The notes beneath the pieces were generated by a model. The model was not told the DNA's origin. It searched no databases and worked only from the letters and a program-made list of their open reading frames with translations. A stretch of DNA of 64,000 bases, taken from Tissierella creatinini. Its GTDB lineage: Bacteria; Bacillota; Clostridia; Tissierellales; Tissierellaceae. Position numbers and translations under genes: made by a program. The stretch covers positions 105,006 through 169,005 of the forward strand of contig SUSS01000002.1 of the NCBI GenBank assembly GCA_005046945.1. The letters are read 5' to 3'. Positions within the stretch are counted from its first letter, which is position 1. Every line of letters starts with the position of its first letter. Shown in pieces: positions 1 to 7,311 of the stretch.

Positions 1-2
1 TT

Positions 3-1193
3 GATACAGAAGGGGCTAAGTCAGCAGTATTAGTGTTACCTTTTACAATTGCTGAAGAAGCTTCAAGTGAAGCAGACTTGTCAAATATTTCATTATCAGA
101 TATAGACCTTGTACCAGATTTTGACTCAGAAACCTTGAATTATACTGCAAGTGTGGGCAATAGCATGACCAATACTACCATCACAGCAAATCCGGCTTCA
201 GAAAGTGCTATAGTAAAAATAAACGGTACTTTAGGCAATAGCAAGGAAATATCACTAAATGAGGGAAGCAATTTAATCACCATAGAAGTAACTGCTGAAG
301 ATGGCATAACGTCCAAGACCTATGAAATCAACATAACAAGGGAAGGTAAGGACTCAATCGGGGGAAGTGACAGTTCCCACAAGTATTACACAATCACTGC
401 CAGTGCTGGTGCTGGAGGCAGCATATCTCCTTCAGGGGATATTAATGTTCGTGAGGATAGGGATAAAGAATTTGCTATTAAAGCAGATAAGGGTTATATG
501 ATTTCAGATGTACTAGTAGATAATAAGAGTGTAGGCCCAATAGATAGCTATAAATTTAAGGATGTTTCTAGAAAACATACAATTAGAGCAAAGTTTACTG
601 AAAAAGTTCAAGAAGAAATCAAAAAACAAGCAAGTCCTAAAGAGAATCCTTTTATTGATATTTCACAAAATGATTGGTTCCTAGACAATGTAATGTGGGC
701 TTATGGACAAGGGTTTATGAAGGGAACTGGAGAAAATACATTTTCACCTTATATCAGCACAACAAGAGGTATGATAGTAACTATTTTACATCGCCTAGAG
801 AATACACCTGAGGAAAAGGTTGAAGATAGCTTCCTTGACCTGATGCCAAATAAGTATTATTCGGAGGCTATAGCCTGGGCGGTCAAGCATGAAATTGTAA
901 AAGGCTATGGAAATGGCAAGTTCGGGCCGGAGGATTTCATCACACGTGAACAGTTAGCAACAATTATAATGAACTATGCTAAGATGAAAGGATACGATGT
1001 TACGGCTAGAGCTGATTTGTCTAAGTTTGAAGACTTAAAAGACATATCAGCTTGGGCTATGGACCCTATGTCTTGGGCAAATGCAGAGGGTTTGATTCAA
1101 GGTGATGGAAATATCCTAATGCCAAGAGCTAATGCAACAAGGGCTCAAGCAGCATCTATTCTTAATCGATTTGTAGAGAGGATTGATAAGTAA
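3..1193 (+). CDS. S-layer-anchored surface protein, C-terminal part
   Basis: The frame is open through the left edge, so the N-terminus and signal peptide lie outside the window; a GTG at 33 is not needed as a start. Visible order: a cadherin-like beta-sandwich domain (about the first 100 residues, ending in a Thr-Tyr-Glu-Ile strand), a bacterial Gly-rich repeat domain with the motif ITASAGAGGSISPSG, then three SLH modules over the last 180 residues (each with Asp-Trp/Ala-Trp and a TRxQ/TREQ-like helix). SLH modules bind pyruvylated secondary cell-wall polymers, so the protein is displayed at the cell surface. The sandwich and repeat domains suggest an adhesin or structural role, but no catalytic domain is seen here. 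A strong terminator follows directly. Confidence 0.85.
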   Translation, partial: DTEGAKSAVLVLPFTIAEEASSEADLSNISLSDIDLVPDFDSETLNYTASVGNSMTNTTITANPASESAIVKINGTLGNSKEISLNEGSNLITIEVTAEDGITSKTYEINITREGKDSIGGSDSSHKYYTITASAGAGGSISPSGDINVREDRDKEFAIKADKGYMISDVLVDNKSVGPIDSYKFKDVSRKHTIRAKFTEKVQEEIKKQASPKENPFIDISQNDWFLDNVMWAYGQGFMKGTGENTFSPYISTTRGMIVTILHRLENTPEEKVEDSFLDLMPNKYYSEAIAWAVKHEIVKGYGNGKFGPEDFITREQLATIIMNYAKMKGYDVTARADLSKFEDLKDISAWAMDPMSWANAEGLIQGDGNILMPRANATRAQAASILNRFVERIDK

Positions 1194-1204
1194 CACTAGT
1201 ATGA

Positions 1205-1238
1205 ACAACCTGCCTTTTATAAAGGCAGGTTGTATTTT
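1205..1238 (+). terminator. Rho-independent terminator after the SLH protein
   Basis: A 12-bp perfect stem (1206-1217 with 1221-1232) and a 3-nt loop are followed by a T-rich tail. It begins 12 nt after the stop codon. Confidence 0.85.
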
Positions 1239-1248
1239 CATGCGAGCA

Positions 1249-1342
1249 TTTAAATATCAGAGGTAATTGGGTAGCAATTTTATCACACTACCGCAACGAT
1301 TTAATCGTTTAAGAAGTGGGGGGATGTCTTTACCTCGTTATA
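1249..1342 (+). repeat. Dispersed hairpin repeat, copy 1
   Basis: This copy starts with the TTTAA(A/G)TATC end and finishes with CCTCGTTATA, the two ends shared by the other copies. Inside are an AATTG..CAATT inverted repeat, a TCACACTACC block, the hairpin AACGAT-TTA-ATCGTT and an AAGTGGGGGGATGTC block before the right end. It lies between a terminator and the next gene. It resembles a miniature IS200/IS605-type element; it carries no coding sequence. Confidence 0.6.
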
Positions 1343-1440
1343 TTTAAGATGATATATTGAATTTTGATCCATATCTTGATATATTCAATAGTGTTATCGT
1401 TTCAAATTTAGATATTTAACTGAAGGAAGTGAGTATTTGC

Positions 1441-2544
1441 ATGATACAAGTTATTAAAAGCAAATTTGAAGAAGAAATTGTTTTTGTAGTCTCAACCCTA
1501 ATGGCTGTCATAACTTCATTTTTAGTAAAACCCTCCATTGATGCAGTGGATCTTAAGGTTATCTTTTCGCTATTTAATCTGATGCTGATCAGCCTTGCAT
1601 TTGAGAAATACCATCTCTTAGATGGGATTGCCGTCTATATTCTGAGTATGGTACGCAGCGAGAAAAGCATAGGACTTGTTATGATCTTTACAACAGCTGG
1701 CCTTGGAATGCTTATGACCAACGACGTTGCTCTTTTGACTGTTGTGCCTATTACAATGACAATAGCAAGAAAAGCGGGTTTTGACCCCTTTAAGGTCGTT
1801 GTTTTAGAGACAGCGGCTGCAAACATTGGAAGCAGCTTTACGCCATTTGGTAACCCTCAGAATCTTTACTTATATAACTATTTCCAGATGGACACTAAAG
1901 AGTTTTTCTTAATCATCACTCCCTTCGTTATAGCGGGAATGATTTTGCTGATATTGATCAACATGCGCAATTCAGATAAGTTGATGGATGTCAAACTGAA
2001 TAAAGTTCATCTAAAGCAAGTGAGAAAGATTGCTTACTATGCTGTTTTGTTTATTCTAGTTATCCTTTCGGTACTCAGGCAGTTGGATTACAAAATAGTA
2101 ACCTTAGTAGTAATGGTCTCAGTAATTATTTTAGACCGAAAGCTTGTTAAAAAAGTAGATTATTTTCTCTTAGGAACCTTTGTAAGCTTTTTTATATTTA
2201 TTGATAATGTGACCCGCCTGGAAATGGTAAATATTTTCGCCCGTAACCTTTTGGATTCACCATTAAAGGTTTTTTCTGTATCCGCCCTCTTGTCACAAAT
2301 CATCAGTAATGTTCCATCAGCAATTCTTATCAGCGGATTTACGCCCTTTTACAGGGAATTGTTTCTCGGTGTCAGTGTAGGAGGGCTTGGAACGCTTGTT
2401 GCATCCTTGGCCAACCTCATCTCTTATAAAATTTACTGCAAGTCATTCCCTAGAAAGCAATATAAAATCTACTTCAATAAATTGAACGCAGCACTTTTAA
2501 TCATTCTTTCCGCATTCGTAATAATATTTAGGCAAATCCAATGA
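1441..2544 (+). CDS. ArsB/NhaD/CitM-type ion transporter
   Basis: Polytopic membrane protein of about 367 residues with roughly ten hydrophobic segments. Two motifs place it in the ion transporter superfamily (ArsB, NhaD, CitMHS, SLC13): MTNDVALLTVVP near residue 91 and NIGSSFTPFGNPQN near residue 133, the paired re-entrant loops that carry substrate and cation. The substrate (an organic or inorganic anion, or Na+/H+) cannot be decided from sequence. ATG at 1441 is preferred over GTG at 1429 because the Shine-Dalgarno-like AAGGAAGTGAG ends 7 nt upstream of the ATG and would overlap the GTG. It is a single gene with no operon partner. The short length compared with about 420 residues for typical members suggests a compact variant. 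Confidence 0.75.
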   Translation: MIQVIKSKFEEEIVFVVSTLMAVITSFLVKPSIDAVDLKVIFSLFNLMLISLAFEKYHLLDGIAVYILSMVRSEKSIGLVMIFTTAGLGMLMTNDVALLTVVPITMTIARKAGFDPFKVVVLETAAANIGSSFTPFGNPQNLYLYNYFQMDTKEFFLIITPFVIAGMILLILINMRNSDKLMDVKLNKVHLKQVRKIAYYAVLFILVILSVLRQLDYKIVTLVVMVSVIILDRKLVKKVDYFLLGTFVSFFIFIDNVTRLEMVNIFARNLLDSPLKVFSVSALLSQIISNVPSAILISGFTPFYRELFLGVSVGGLGTLVASLANLISYKIYCKSFPRKQYKIYFNKLNAALLIILSAFVIIFRQIQ

Positions 2545-2579
2545 ATATTTGAGCATATGAAAGAAGGGCGTTACCCCTC

Positions 2580-2608
2580 TTGACAAATAGAATAGAGTAA
2601 TATACAAT
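2580..2608 (+). promoter_or_regulatory. SigA-type promoter of the HesB-like pseudogene
   Basis: TTGACA (2580-2585), a 17-nt spacer and TACAAT (2603-2608). Nearly the same sequence lies ahead of the selenoprotein-like gene on the other strand (6175-6203). Downstream of the -10, a degenerate copy (GCCCC...GGAG, near 2622-2633) stands where the other locus has a perfect palindrome. Confidence 0.75.
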
Positions 2609-2657
2609 AGGCTTAAATATGCCCCGATGGAGTATAAAAAGATTAGGAGGTTATAAT

Positions 2658-2930
2658 ATGAGAATAGATGTTACAGATGCTGCAAGAAGTGAATTAAAGA
2701 AGCTAATGGAAGAGAAAAATACTGATAAACCCATAAGAATAGGTGTAGCATCAGGTGGTTCTTCATTTGATGTGTTTCTGGATGATGCAAAAGATGGGGA
2801 TGAAATCGTTAAATATGATGACTTCCAATTTGTAATTGAGGATGGATTAAGTCAAGCTGTTAATATGTTCAAAATAGATTATTCCGACTCTTTCTGTGTA
2901 ACCCCTTTTACATGGCCTAACTGGATTTAA
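2658..2930 (+). pseudogene. HesB-like protein, Sec codon lost and 3' end replaced
   Basis: IscA/HesB-like frame starting at ATG 2658 behind TTAGGAGG. Over about 78 residues it is almost the same as the selenoprotein-like frame at 5829-6125 (minus): same N-terminus IDVTDAARSELKKLM and same KDGDEIVK region. Where that gene reads Ser-Tyr-Gly-[TGA]-Gly-Gly-Pro-Ser, this copy reads Ser-Gly-Gly-Ser-Ser, a 9-nt in-frame deletion that removes the TGA. After DYSDSF the frame runs into DNA of an IS256 transposase relic and ends 13 codons later, so the last residues are foreign. With the redox residue and C-terminus gone it is probably non-functional, though the promoter and ribosome binding site remain intact. 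Confidence 0.75.
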
Positions 2931-3056
2931 AGAAGCAATAGTTGCTGTAATCCTTTTGCAAAGATACAACGCTATATCATACATAAAAATAGACCAAGTA
3001 TGAAGTATATAACATACAAGGATAGAAAAGCCTTTGTAGCTGATTTAACAATAATT
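2911..3056 (+). mobile_element. IS256-family transposase relic
   Basis: Reading 2911 onward gives HGLTGFKEAIVAVI. After a frameshift near 2952 it gives IQRYIIHKNRPSMKYITYKD, then RKAFVADL. This matches the DGLTGF..EAI..VFP...QRCIIHQIRNS.KYVSYKDRKAFVADLK block near the catalytic core of IS256 (Transposase_mut) enzymes. Only about 50 codons survive, with a frameshift and no ends recognised. The relic joins the truncated HesB-like frame on its left and is itself cut at its right by the dispersed repeat starting at 3056. Confidence 0.75.
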
Positions 3057-3249
3057 TTAAGTAACGGAAGAAATTGCGTAGCAATTTCATCACACCACTG
3101 AAACGAGGTGGGTGATTTAGGCATCATAGTCTTGTGTAACAAGACATCACACAGCCGCAACGATGCTTGCATCGTTTAGACACACCACCTGTTTAACCTA
3201 ATAGGTACCCACCACTTAAAGAAGTGGGGGATATCTTCAACTCGTTATA
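3056..3249 (+). repeat. Dispersed hairpin repeat, copy 2 (long form)
   Basis: The longest copy with both ends: TTTAAGTAACGG at 3056 and CTCGTTATA ending at 3249. It contains successive hairpins: GAAATTGC-gta-GCAATTTC (3070-3088), GTCTTGT-gta-ACAAGAC, AACGATGC-tt-GCATCGTT (about 3160-3177) and CCACTT-aaag-AAGTGG followed by GGGATATC close to the right end. The right-end hairpin plus short unpaired terminus resembles the subterminal hairpin of IS200/IS605 elements. The left end lies inside the IS256 relic, so the element probably inserted after it. Confidence 0.65.
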
Positions 3250-3295
3250 GGTGCTTGGGGACGCTGTCCCAAAATTATTTACACTGCCTAAAGAC

Positions 3296-3354
3296 AAAAA
3301 ATGCTCTTTTCTAGTTTGAATCTTATTTTGATTCTTACCAGAAAAGAGCATTTT
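3296..3354 (-). terminator. Terminator downstream of tRNA-Arg
   Basis: Stem AAAATGCTCTTTTCT with AGAAAAGAGCATTTT (arms 3298-3312 and 3340-3354) and a long AT-rich loop. On the minus strand it runs into a T tract, 15 nt after the tRNA 3' end. Confidence 0.8.
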
Positions 3355-3368
3355 ATGAATATTTCATT

Positions 3369-3445
3369 TGGTGCGCCCGGAGGGACTCGAACCCCCGGCC
3401 AACTGATTCGAAGTCAGCGACTCTATCCAACTGAGCTACGGACGC
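3369..3445 (-). tRNA. tRNA-Arg (anticodon TCG)
   Basis: A 77-nt cloverleaf with encoded CCA. Acceptor GCGTCCG pairs with CGGGCGC (one G-U). The D arm is GCTC..GAGT. The anticodon arm GCTGA-CTTCGAA-TCAGT puts TCG at positions 34-36. The T arm carries GGTTCGAGTCC. Reads CGA arginine codons. Confidence 0.95.
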
Positions 3446-3631
3446 GTGATATTTCTAGTGTTACCTAGTCCCTATAGCAAGTACAAACTTGATTACACCT
3501 CATTATAATATATAGCAAATGGAATTGTCAATTTTATTAAGGAGCTTATATATTCAAATAATCAAATGATAACGGAATTATTTACACTGCCAAATTATAC
3601 GTCATATCATTGATAAATGCCTCTTATTGTT

Positions 3632-4219
3632 TTAACACAATTCTTTAATTATAATTTTTATTGGAGAGCATTTACCACCATTACACTTGCTTTCAGATAC
3701 ACTGCAAGCAGCAACTCCAAGACGAACATCCATTTCTGCTTTTAAAACCACCTTGTCCCCAGGCTTTGAAATAGGCTTTTCAACGGATATACTTCCGTCA
3801 GAATTTATTTTTGTATGCATAAATAAATTAACAGGGTGAATGATTGGCCGTTGCTCATTTAAACAACCATTTATATTTTCAAGGCAATTACGATGGCCTT
3901 GTCCATTATGATAGAAGAAGTCATACATCTCTGGTCTACAACAAGGGTGAATCAAATCATGTTCCCCTACATCATCCAATAGTAATTTAAACATGGGATT
4001 ATAAAGATTAGTAAAAATTGTATCTCCTACCTTTAACTTTAAAGATTCATTGCAATCAATTGTTACTCCTGTTGACAAAAATTCTAAAGGATTATGTTTA
4101 GACTCTGCAAAAAAATCAACAACTTGTGTTCCATCTATATCTATAACTATAATCTCTTCATTTTTCTTCACCTCAATAGATTTTCCGCTACATGGTTCTA
4201 TAAAATATTCTCTTTCCAT
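3632..4219 (-). CDS. DUF1989 (urea carboxylase-associated family) protein
   Basis: About 195 residues, the whole length being a DUF1989 domain: an N-terminal strand with KNEEIIVIDIDGTQVVDFF, a central Cys-rich stretch (HPCCRPEMYDFFYH) and the closing DVRLGVAACSVSESKCNGGKC. In other bacteria the family sits beside urea carboxylase or in amino-acid/nitrogen loci and is thought to bind a small metabolite; no enzyme activity can be assigned here. ATG 4219 is chosen because GGAGAGGGG lies 9 nt upstream; a longer frame to 4264 lacks such a site and crosses it. It stands alone between tRNA-Arg and a repeat, so context gives no substrate. Confidence 0.75.
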   Translation of the reverse strand: MEREYFIEPCSGKSIEVKKNEEIIVIDIDGTQVVDFFAESKHNPLEFLSTGVTIDCNESLKLKVGDTIFTNLYNPMFKLLLDDVGEHDLIHPCCRPEMYDFFYHNGQGHRNCLENINGCLNEQRPIIHPVNLFMHTKINSDGSISVEKPISKPGDKVVLKAEMDVRLGVAACSVSESKCNGGKCSPIKIIIKELC

Positions 4220-4468
4220 AAATTGTTTCCCCTCTCCTTTAAAGAATTTATCTCTATTTTTCATACATGAAAATTTAAGAATTTTTTATAAACTTATATT
4301 TTAAAAATATTACTTCGTCTGAAACTACTTATAAGTTAATAAAAATTAGAACTTTATAATGACAATGTCTTCCAACCACTTGATTTAATCATACCACAAA
4401 ACTGTAAAATATAGTATTATTATGATAAGGATGTATTAAATCCAAGTAATATACTAACTCTTAATTCA

Positions 4469-4658
4469 TATAACGAGATGAATATGTCCCCCTCTTCTAA
4501 AACGATTAAATCGTTGCGATGGTGTGATGCAATTGCAAGCAATTGCTTCTGATACCTAAAGCGGCCGGGTTCCTTATTCCACTACAGGTGAGTGTCGTAA
4601 TCACTCCCTAGGCCACCGGTGTGTAGAAACTGCATGCAGTTTCATCGATGCCTAAATA
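4469..4658 (-). repeat. Dispersed hairpin repeat, copy 3 (long form)
   Basis: Reverse orientation: TATAACGAG at 4469 (right end) and a TTTAGGCATC-like left end near 4658. It contains AACGATTAAATCGTT, a GCAATTGCAAGCAATTGC inverted repeat and a GAAACTGCATGCAGTTTC palindrome (4626-4643). A middle insert (4560-4615) is more GC-rich and has its own hairpin, GTGAGTG..CACTC. It fills most of the otherwise empty 4265-4776 gap; the rest (4265-4468) is AT-rich with nothing recognised. Confidence 0.6.
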
Positions 4659-4776
4659 CAATTTAATTACCCTATTTTAAAAGCTTCCTAAGGGGGTTTA
4701 GTTTCAAATAAGGGGGTATATAAAGGAAAAAGAGATTGCTGGTTATTTTTTAGTTTCATGAGAGGAGATGAAAAAA

Positions 4777-5718
4777 ATGATTCGAAGAAAAATATTTTTT
4801 CCAATGCTCTTTGTCGTGTCTTGTGCAGCTGTAGCTATTGTCATCTTTTCGCAATTAAACGAGAGCTGTGCGGCAGGCGTCGGTGTATTGATTGATGGAA
4901 GTCCAGTTGTATACTCCCAGGATTCAGGACAACCGTTCATCGATAGCGCAAACCGTACGCAGGTGCCTCTGAGAGCTACGATGGAGCAGTTTGGTGCGGC
5001 GGTGACCTGGAATTCTAAGTCCAGAACGGCAACGGTTCAGAAGAACGGGATTACAGTTAAGGTGCCGATCGGAAAGAACTACATCTATAAGGATGATGAG
5101 CTGATTTCAAATGATACGGTTGCAACGATCAAAGCCGAGAGGACTTATTTGCCTATCAGAGTGGTGCTTGAGGCATTCGGGGCTAGGGTGGATTGGAACC
5201 GTGAATCGCAAGAAGTGTTGGTTACATCTGTGCCAGTAAGGGGGAACCTGAAAATATCGTTTGACTTTAATTGGCAGGAAACGGCAGGCAGCCAGTATGC
5301 CATATGGATAGAAGACTCGAAAGGGAATTTCGTACGAACGGTATTCGCTACTGATTTTACTAAAAGTGGCGGATATAAATTCAGGAAGGAATCCCTGCCG
5401 TTATGGGTGGCAAAATCAGGATTAGCAAATATGGAACAGCCCGAGATTGATGCAATCAGTGGAGCCACGCCGGGTAATGGAAGATTGACTTACACCTGGG
5501 ATGGAACTGATAGTAAAGGCAATCCGGTGCCGGCGGGAGCATATCGTTTCTATCTGGAAGGAACCCTGTATTGGTCTGAGCAAATGCTGTGCAGCGGAAG
5601 CTTTGTATTGGGAGGGGACGAACAGAAAAATATTCCTCTTGATATCAAGTATATCAATGATATTGACGTCAATAAGAATATGATACAAAATATTACTGCA
5701 AGTTATCTTGTCAATTGA
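4777..5718 (+). CDS. Exported protein: copper amine oxidase-type stalk domain plus DUF2271
   Basis: About 313 residues. A signal peptide or anchor (hydrophobic run to about residue 30, Cys near 15 and 30) is followed by a copper amine oxidase N-terminal-like domain (about 35-150; motifs RTQVPLRATMEQFGA and RTYLPIRVVLEAFGA). The C-terminal half is a DUF2271 domain (FNWQETAGSQYAIWIED, then YTWDGTDSKGNPVPAGAYRF, FlgD-like Ig fold). In other bacteria DUF2271 proteins often occur near flavin-bound (FMN transferase) exported redox proteins; no such partner is in this window. ATG 4777 has GAGGAG 9 nt upstream; ATG 4768 overlaps it. The gene uses clearly more GC-rich codons than its neighbours and is flanked by repeats, which hints at transfer. 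Confidence 0.75.
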   Translation: MIRRKIFFPMLFVVSCAAVAIVIFSQLNESCAAGVGVLIDGSPVVYSQDSGQPFIDSANRTQVPLRATMEQFGAAVTWNSKSRTATVQKNGITVKVPIGKNYIYKDDELISNDTVATIKAERTYLPIRVVLEAFGARVDWNRESQEVLVTSVPVRGNLKISFDFNWQETAGSQYAIWIEDSKGNFVRTVFATDFTKSGGYKFRKESLPLWVAKSGLANMEQPEIDAISGATPGNGRLTYTWDGTDSKGNPVPAGAYRFYLEGTLYWSEQMLCSGSFVLGGDEQKNIPLDIKYINDIDVNKNMIQNITASYLVN

Positions 5719-5750
5719 ATCGAACGAAAATGCAAATCTTTAATAAGGGA

Positions 5751-5797
5751 GGCTGTCTCTTTCTGATTCATTCAATCAGAAAGAGACAGCCCATTTT
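5751..5797 (+). terminator. Strong terminator after the DUF2271 gene
   Basis: An 18-bp perfect stem (5751-5768 with 5774-5791), 5-nt loop and a T-rich tail. It also separates this gene from the convergent HesB-like gene. Confidence 0.9.
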
Positions 5798-5828
5798 TCT
5801 ATTTTTAGCATAAAAAAGCAGCTTATCT

Positions 5829-6125
5829 TTAATGGCAACTTGGACCACTTCTATCAGGGATTACACGGAATTCTCCTTTTAACCAGTTGAAATAATCTAT
5901 GGTGAACATATTATAATCTTCACTTAACCCATCTCCAATTACAAATTGGAAGTCATCATCTTTAACGATTTCATCCCCATCTTTTGCCTCATCCAGAAAC
6001 ATATCAAATGAAGGACCACCTCAACCATATGATGCTATATATATTCTTATGGGTTTATCAGTATTTTTCTCTTTCATTAGCTTCTTTAATTCACTTCTTG
6101 CAGCATCTGTAACATCTATTTTCAT
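5829..6125 (-). CDS. Probable HesB-like selenoprotein (in-frame UGA = Sec35)
   Basis: ATG 6125 follows TTAGGAGG and opens a 98-codon frame that ends at TAA 5829, with one internal TGA at 6023-6021 (codon 35). Around it the protein reads IASYG-[TGA]-GGPSFDMFL, the position where HesB/IscA-like proteins of anaerobes have Cys or selenocysteine; HesB-like selenoproteins are a recognised bacterial family. Reading resumes without a shift (DEAKDGDEIVKDDDFQFVIGDGL) to a natural stop. A weak stem-loop 7 nt after the TGA (6014-5987, CCUU-C-AU with AUGAGG) could be the SECIS. The truncated paralogue at 2658 lacks the TGA and mismatches that stem. Function is probably Fe-S or persulfide chemistry in the cytoplasm. 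Selenocysteine genes (selA, selB, selC) are not in the window, so a plain nonsense pseudogene is the alternative. Confidence 0.75.
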
Positions 6126-6147
6126 AATATTCCCTCCTAATCCTTAC

Positions 6148-6203
6148 ATACCCCATTGGGGTATCCTTAAGGCTATTGTATATTACTTTGTTCTATTTGT
6201 CAA
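6148..6203 (-). promoter_or_regulatory. Promoter with CsoR-like palindromic operator
   Basis: On the minus strand: TTGACA (6203-6198), 17-nt spacer, TACAAT (6180-6175), then the palindrome ATACCCC-AAT-GGGGTAT (6164-6148) just downstream, before the ribosome binding site of the HesB-like selenoprotein gene. ACCCC...GGGGT dyads placed over the start of transcription are typical of CsoR/CstR/FrmR-family repressors (metal or persulfide sensing). No such regulator is in the window, so assignment is by motif only. Confidence 0.6.
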
Positions 6204-6260
6204 GAGGGGTAAGGCAATTCCAAGTGTGATTTTGCAATAACAGAGAACAAAAGCATACCA

Positions 6261-6340
6261 TATAACGAGGTAAAGATATCCCCACCTCGTTGCAACGGTG
6301 TTTGAGATGCCTGCAAGCAGTTTCATCTATGCTTAAATAT
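6261..6340 (-). repeat. Dispersed hairpin repeat, copy 4
   Basis: Reverse orientation, with TATAACGAGG at 6261 and GCTTAAATAT at its far end. Short form with CCCCACCTCGTTGCAACGGTG and a GCCTGCAAGCAG inverted repeat inside. It sits directly upstream of the hypothetical gene at 6434. Confidence 0.55.
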
Positions 6341-6356
6341 TTGCATATGTTACAAT

Positions 6357-6391
6357 AAATAGGTGAGTGTTTCAGAGTAACTCACCTATTT
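6357..6391. other. Stem-loop between repeat copy 4 and the next gene
   Basis: AAATAGGTGAGT (6357-6368) pairs perfectly with ACTCACCTATTT (6380-6391). No T tract follows, so it is not a convincing terminator. The GGTGAGTG arm resembles the insert of repeat copy 3, so it may be part of the repeat family. Confidence 0.5.
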
Positions 6392-6433
6392 GCAATTACA
6401 TAAAATCTAAATTTGTAGTATTGGAGGATTATA

Positions 6434-6727
6434 ATGTTTGGTCAATGGGGTAATTTAGCTAAGATGGGAATGCTTCAAGCTGGTAAAACCGTAAGTTTTT
6501 CAAGGGCAGATTTGCTTAATTATACAATAAATCTATTAGAAGTTAAGAAGAAGGTAAGTGGGGACCAATATAATAAAATATATGAGCTTTTTATCCAGAT
6601 TTCAAAGGACAAGGCTAAAATGGAAATGGATTTAGCTAAATATAAGGCTACGATAGCTGAGATAAGTGAAAGCTTTGTGGCTCTCGCACCTAAGGAGTTA
6701 TCTGAAATGTTAAAAGTTGAAGAGTAA
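6434..6727 (+). CDS. Hypothetical protein, 97 aa
   Basis: Starts at ATG 6434 behind TTGGAGGATTATA. It is a mostly helical, charged soluble protein: a Gly-rich N-terminus (MFGQWGNLAKMGMLQAGK), then Lys/Glu-rich helices, ending ALAPKELSEMLKVEE. No signal peptide, membrane segment or catalytic motif is visible and I do not recognise the family. The good ribosome binding site and lack of overlap support a real gene. It is followed by other small genes on the same strand at 6811, 7312 and 7626, but gaps of about 80-110 nt mean an operon is not certain. Confidence 0.65.
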   Translation: MFGQWGNLAKMGMLQAGKTVSFSRADLLNYTINLLEVKKKVSGDQYNKIYELFIQISKDKAKMEMDLAKYKATIAEISESFVALAPKELSEMLKVEE

Positions 6728-6810
6728 TAATTTTGTTCATAAATACTTAATAATTAAGAGTTAAAATTATTCACTAGAAGCTTATTTTAATTTACAGAAG
6801 GGGTGAAAAT

Positions 6811-7203
6811 ATGAATTGGTTTAAGAAATTCATGAATGGAAGATACGGATTTGACCAACTTTCAAAAGGAATGCTGTGGTTTAGTATTATCCTTATGGTA
6901 ATTGGTATGTTTACTGGATATAGGCTTATTAATTATGTAGCTTATTTAATCCTTTTATTTACCTATATAAGGGCTTTTTCTAAGAATGTATATAAGCGTC
7001 GTGAGGAGAATCAAAGGTTTCTAAGAATCTTGAATCCTATAAAATCCAAGTGGCTTAGTTTTATTAATCGAATAAAACAATCTAAAACCCACAAGTTTTA
7101 TAAATGCCCCTCCTGCAAGAAGCAATTGAGGGTTCCTAGAGGTAAGGGCAAGATAAATGTCACATGTCCGGAATGTAAAACGAAATTTGAAGCCAGGTCC
7201 TGA
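6811..7203 (+). CDS. Small membrane protein with C-terminal zinc ribbon
   Basis: About 130 residues. Two hydrophobic segments (roughly 20-55, GMLWFSIILMVIGMFTGYRL and then LINYVAYLILLFTYI) are followed by a basic linker and a zinc ribbon with two Cys pairs: CPSCKKQLRVPRGKGK and CPECKTKFEARS at the C-terminus. This is the rubredoxin-knuckle type seen in many short clostridial membrane proteins. Expected in the cytoplasmic membrane with the ribbon facing the cytosol. The function is unknown. The start has GGGGTGA 7 nt upstream. There is no neighbour that gives a clue. Confidence 0.7.
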   Translation: MNWFKKFMNGRYGFDQLSKGMLWFSIILMVIGMFTGYRLINYVAYLILLFTYIRAFSKNVYKRREENQRFLRILNPIKSKWLSFINRIKQSKTHKFYKCPSCKKQLRVPRGKGKINVTCPECKTKFEARS

Positions 7204-7311
7204 TAAAATATAGTCTTCATAAACTCTGTTTATCCCGCATAATATCATATTAGAATGAGGAAATAATCCATAATTGCTTGGGTAAAAAATATGATATGGA
7301 GGGAAAAGTCT

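Noticed and set aside
3495-3510. CACCTCATTATAATA, like the right end of the dispersed repeat
   Set aside because: No left end or interior block next to it; chance match in AT-rich DNA cannot be excluded.
5145-5688. Minus-strand reading frames of 107 and 88 codons opposite the DUF2271 gene
   Set aside because: They are shadows of a well-supported exported protein; no ribosome binding sites or domains.
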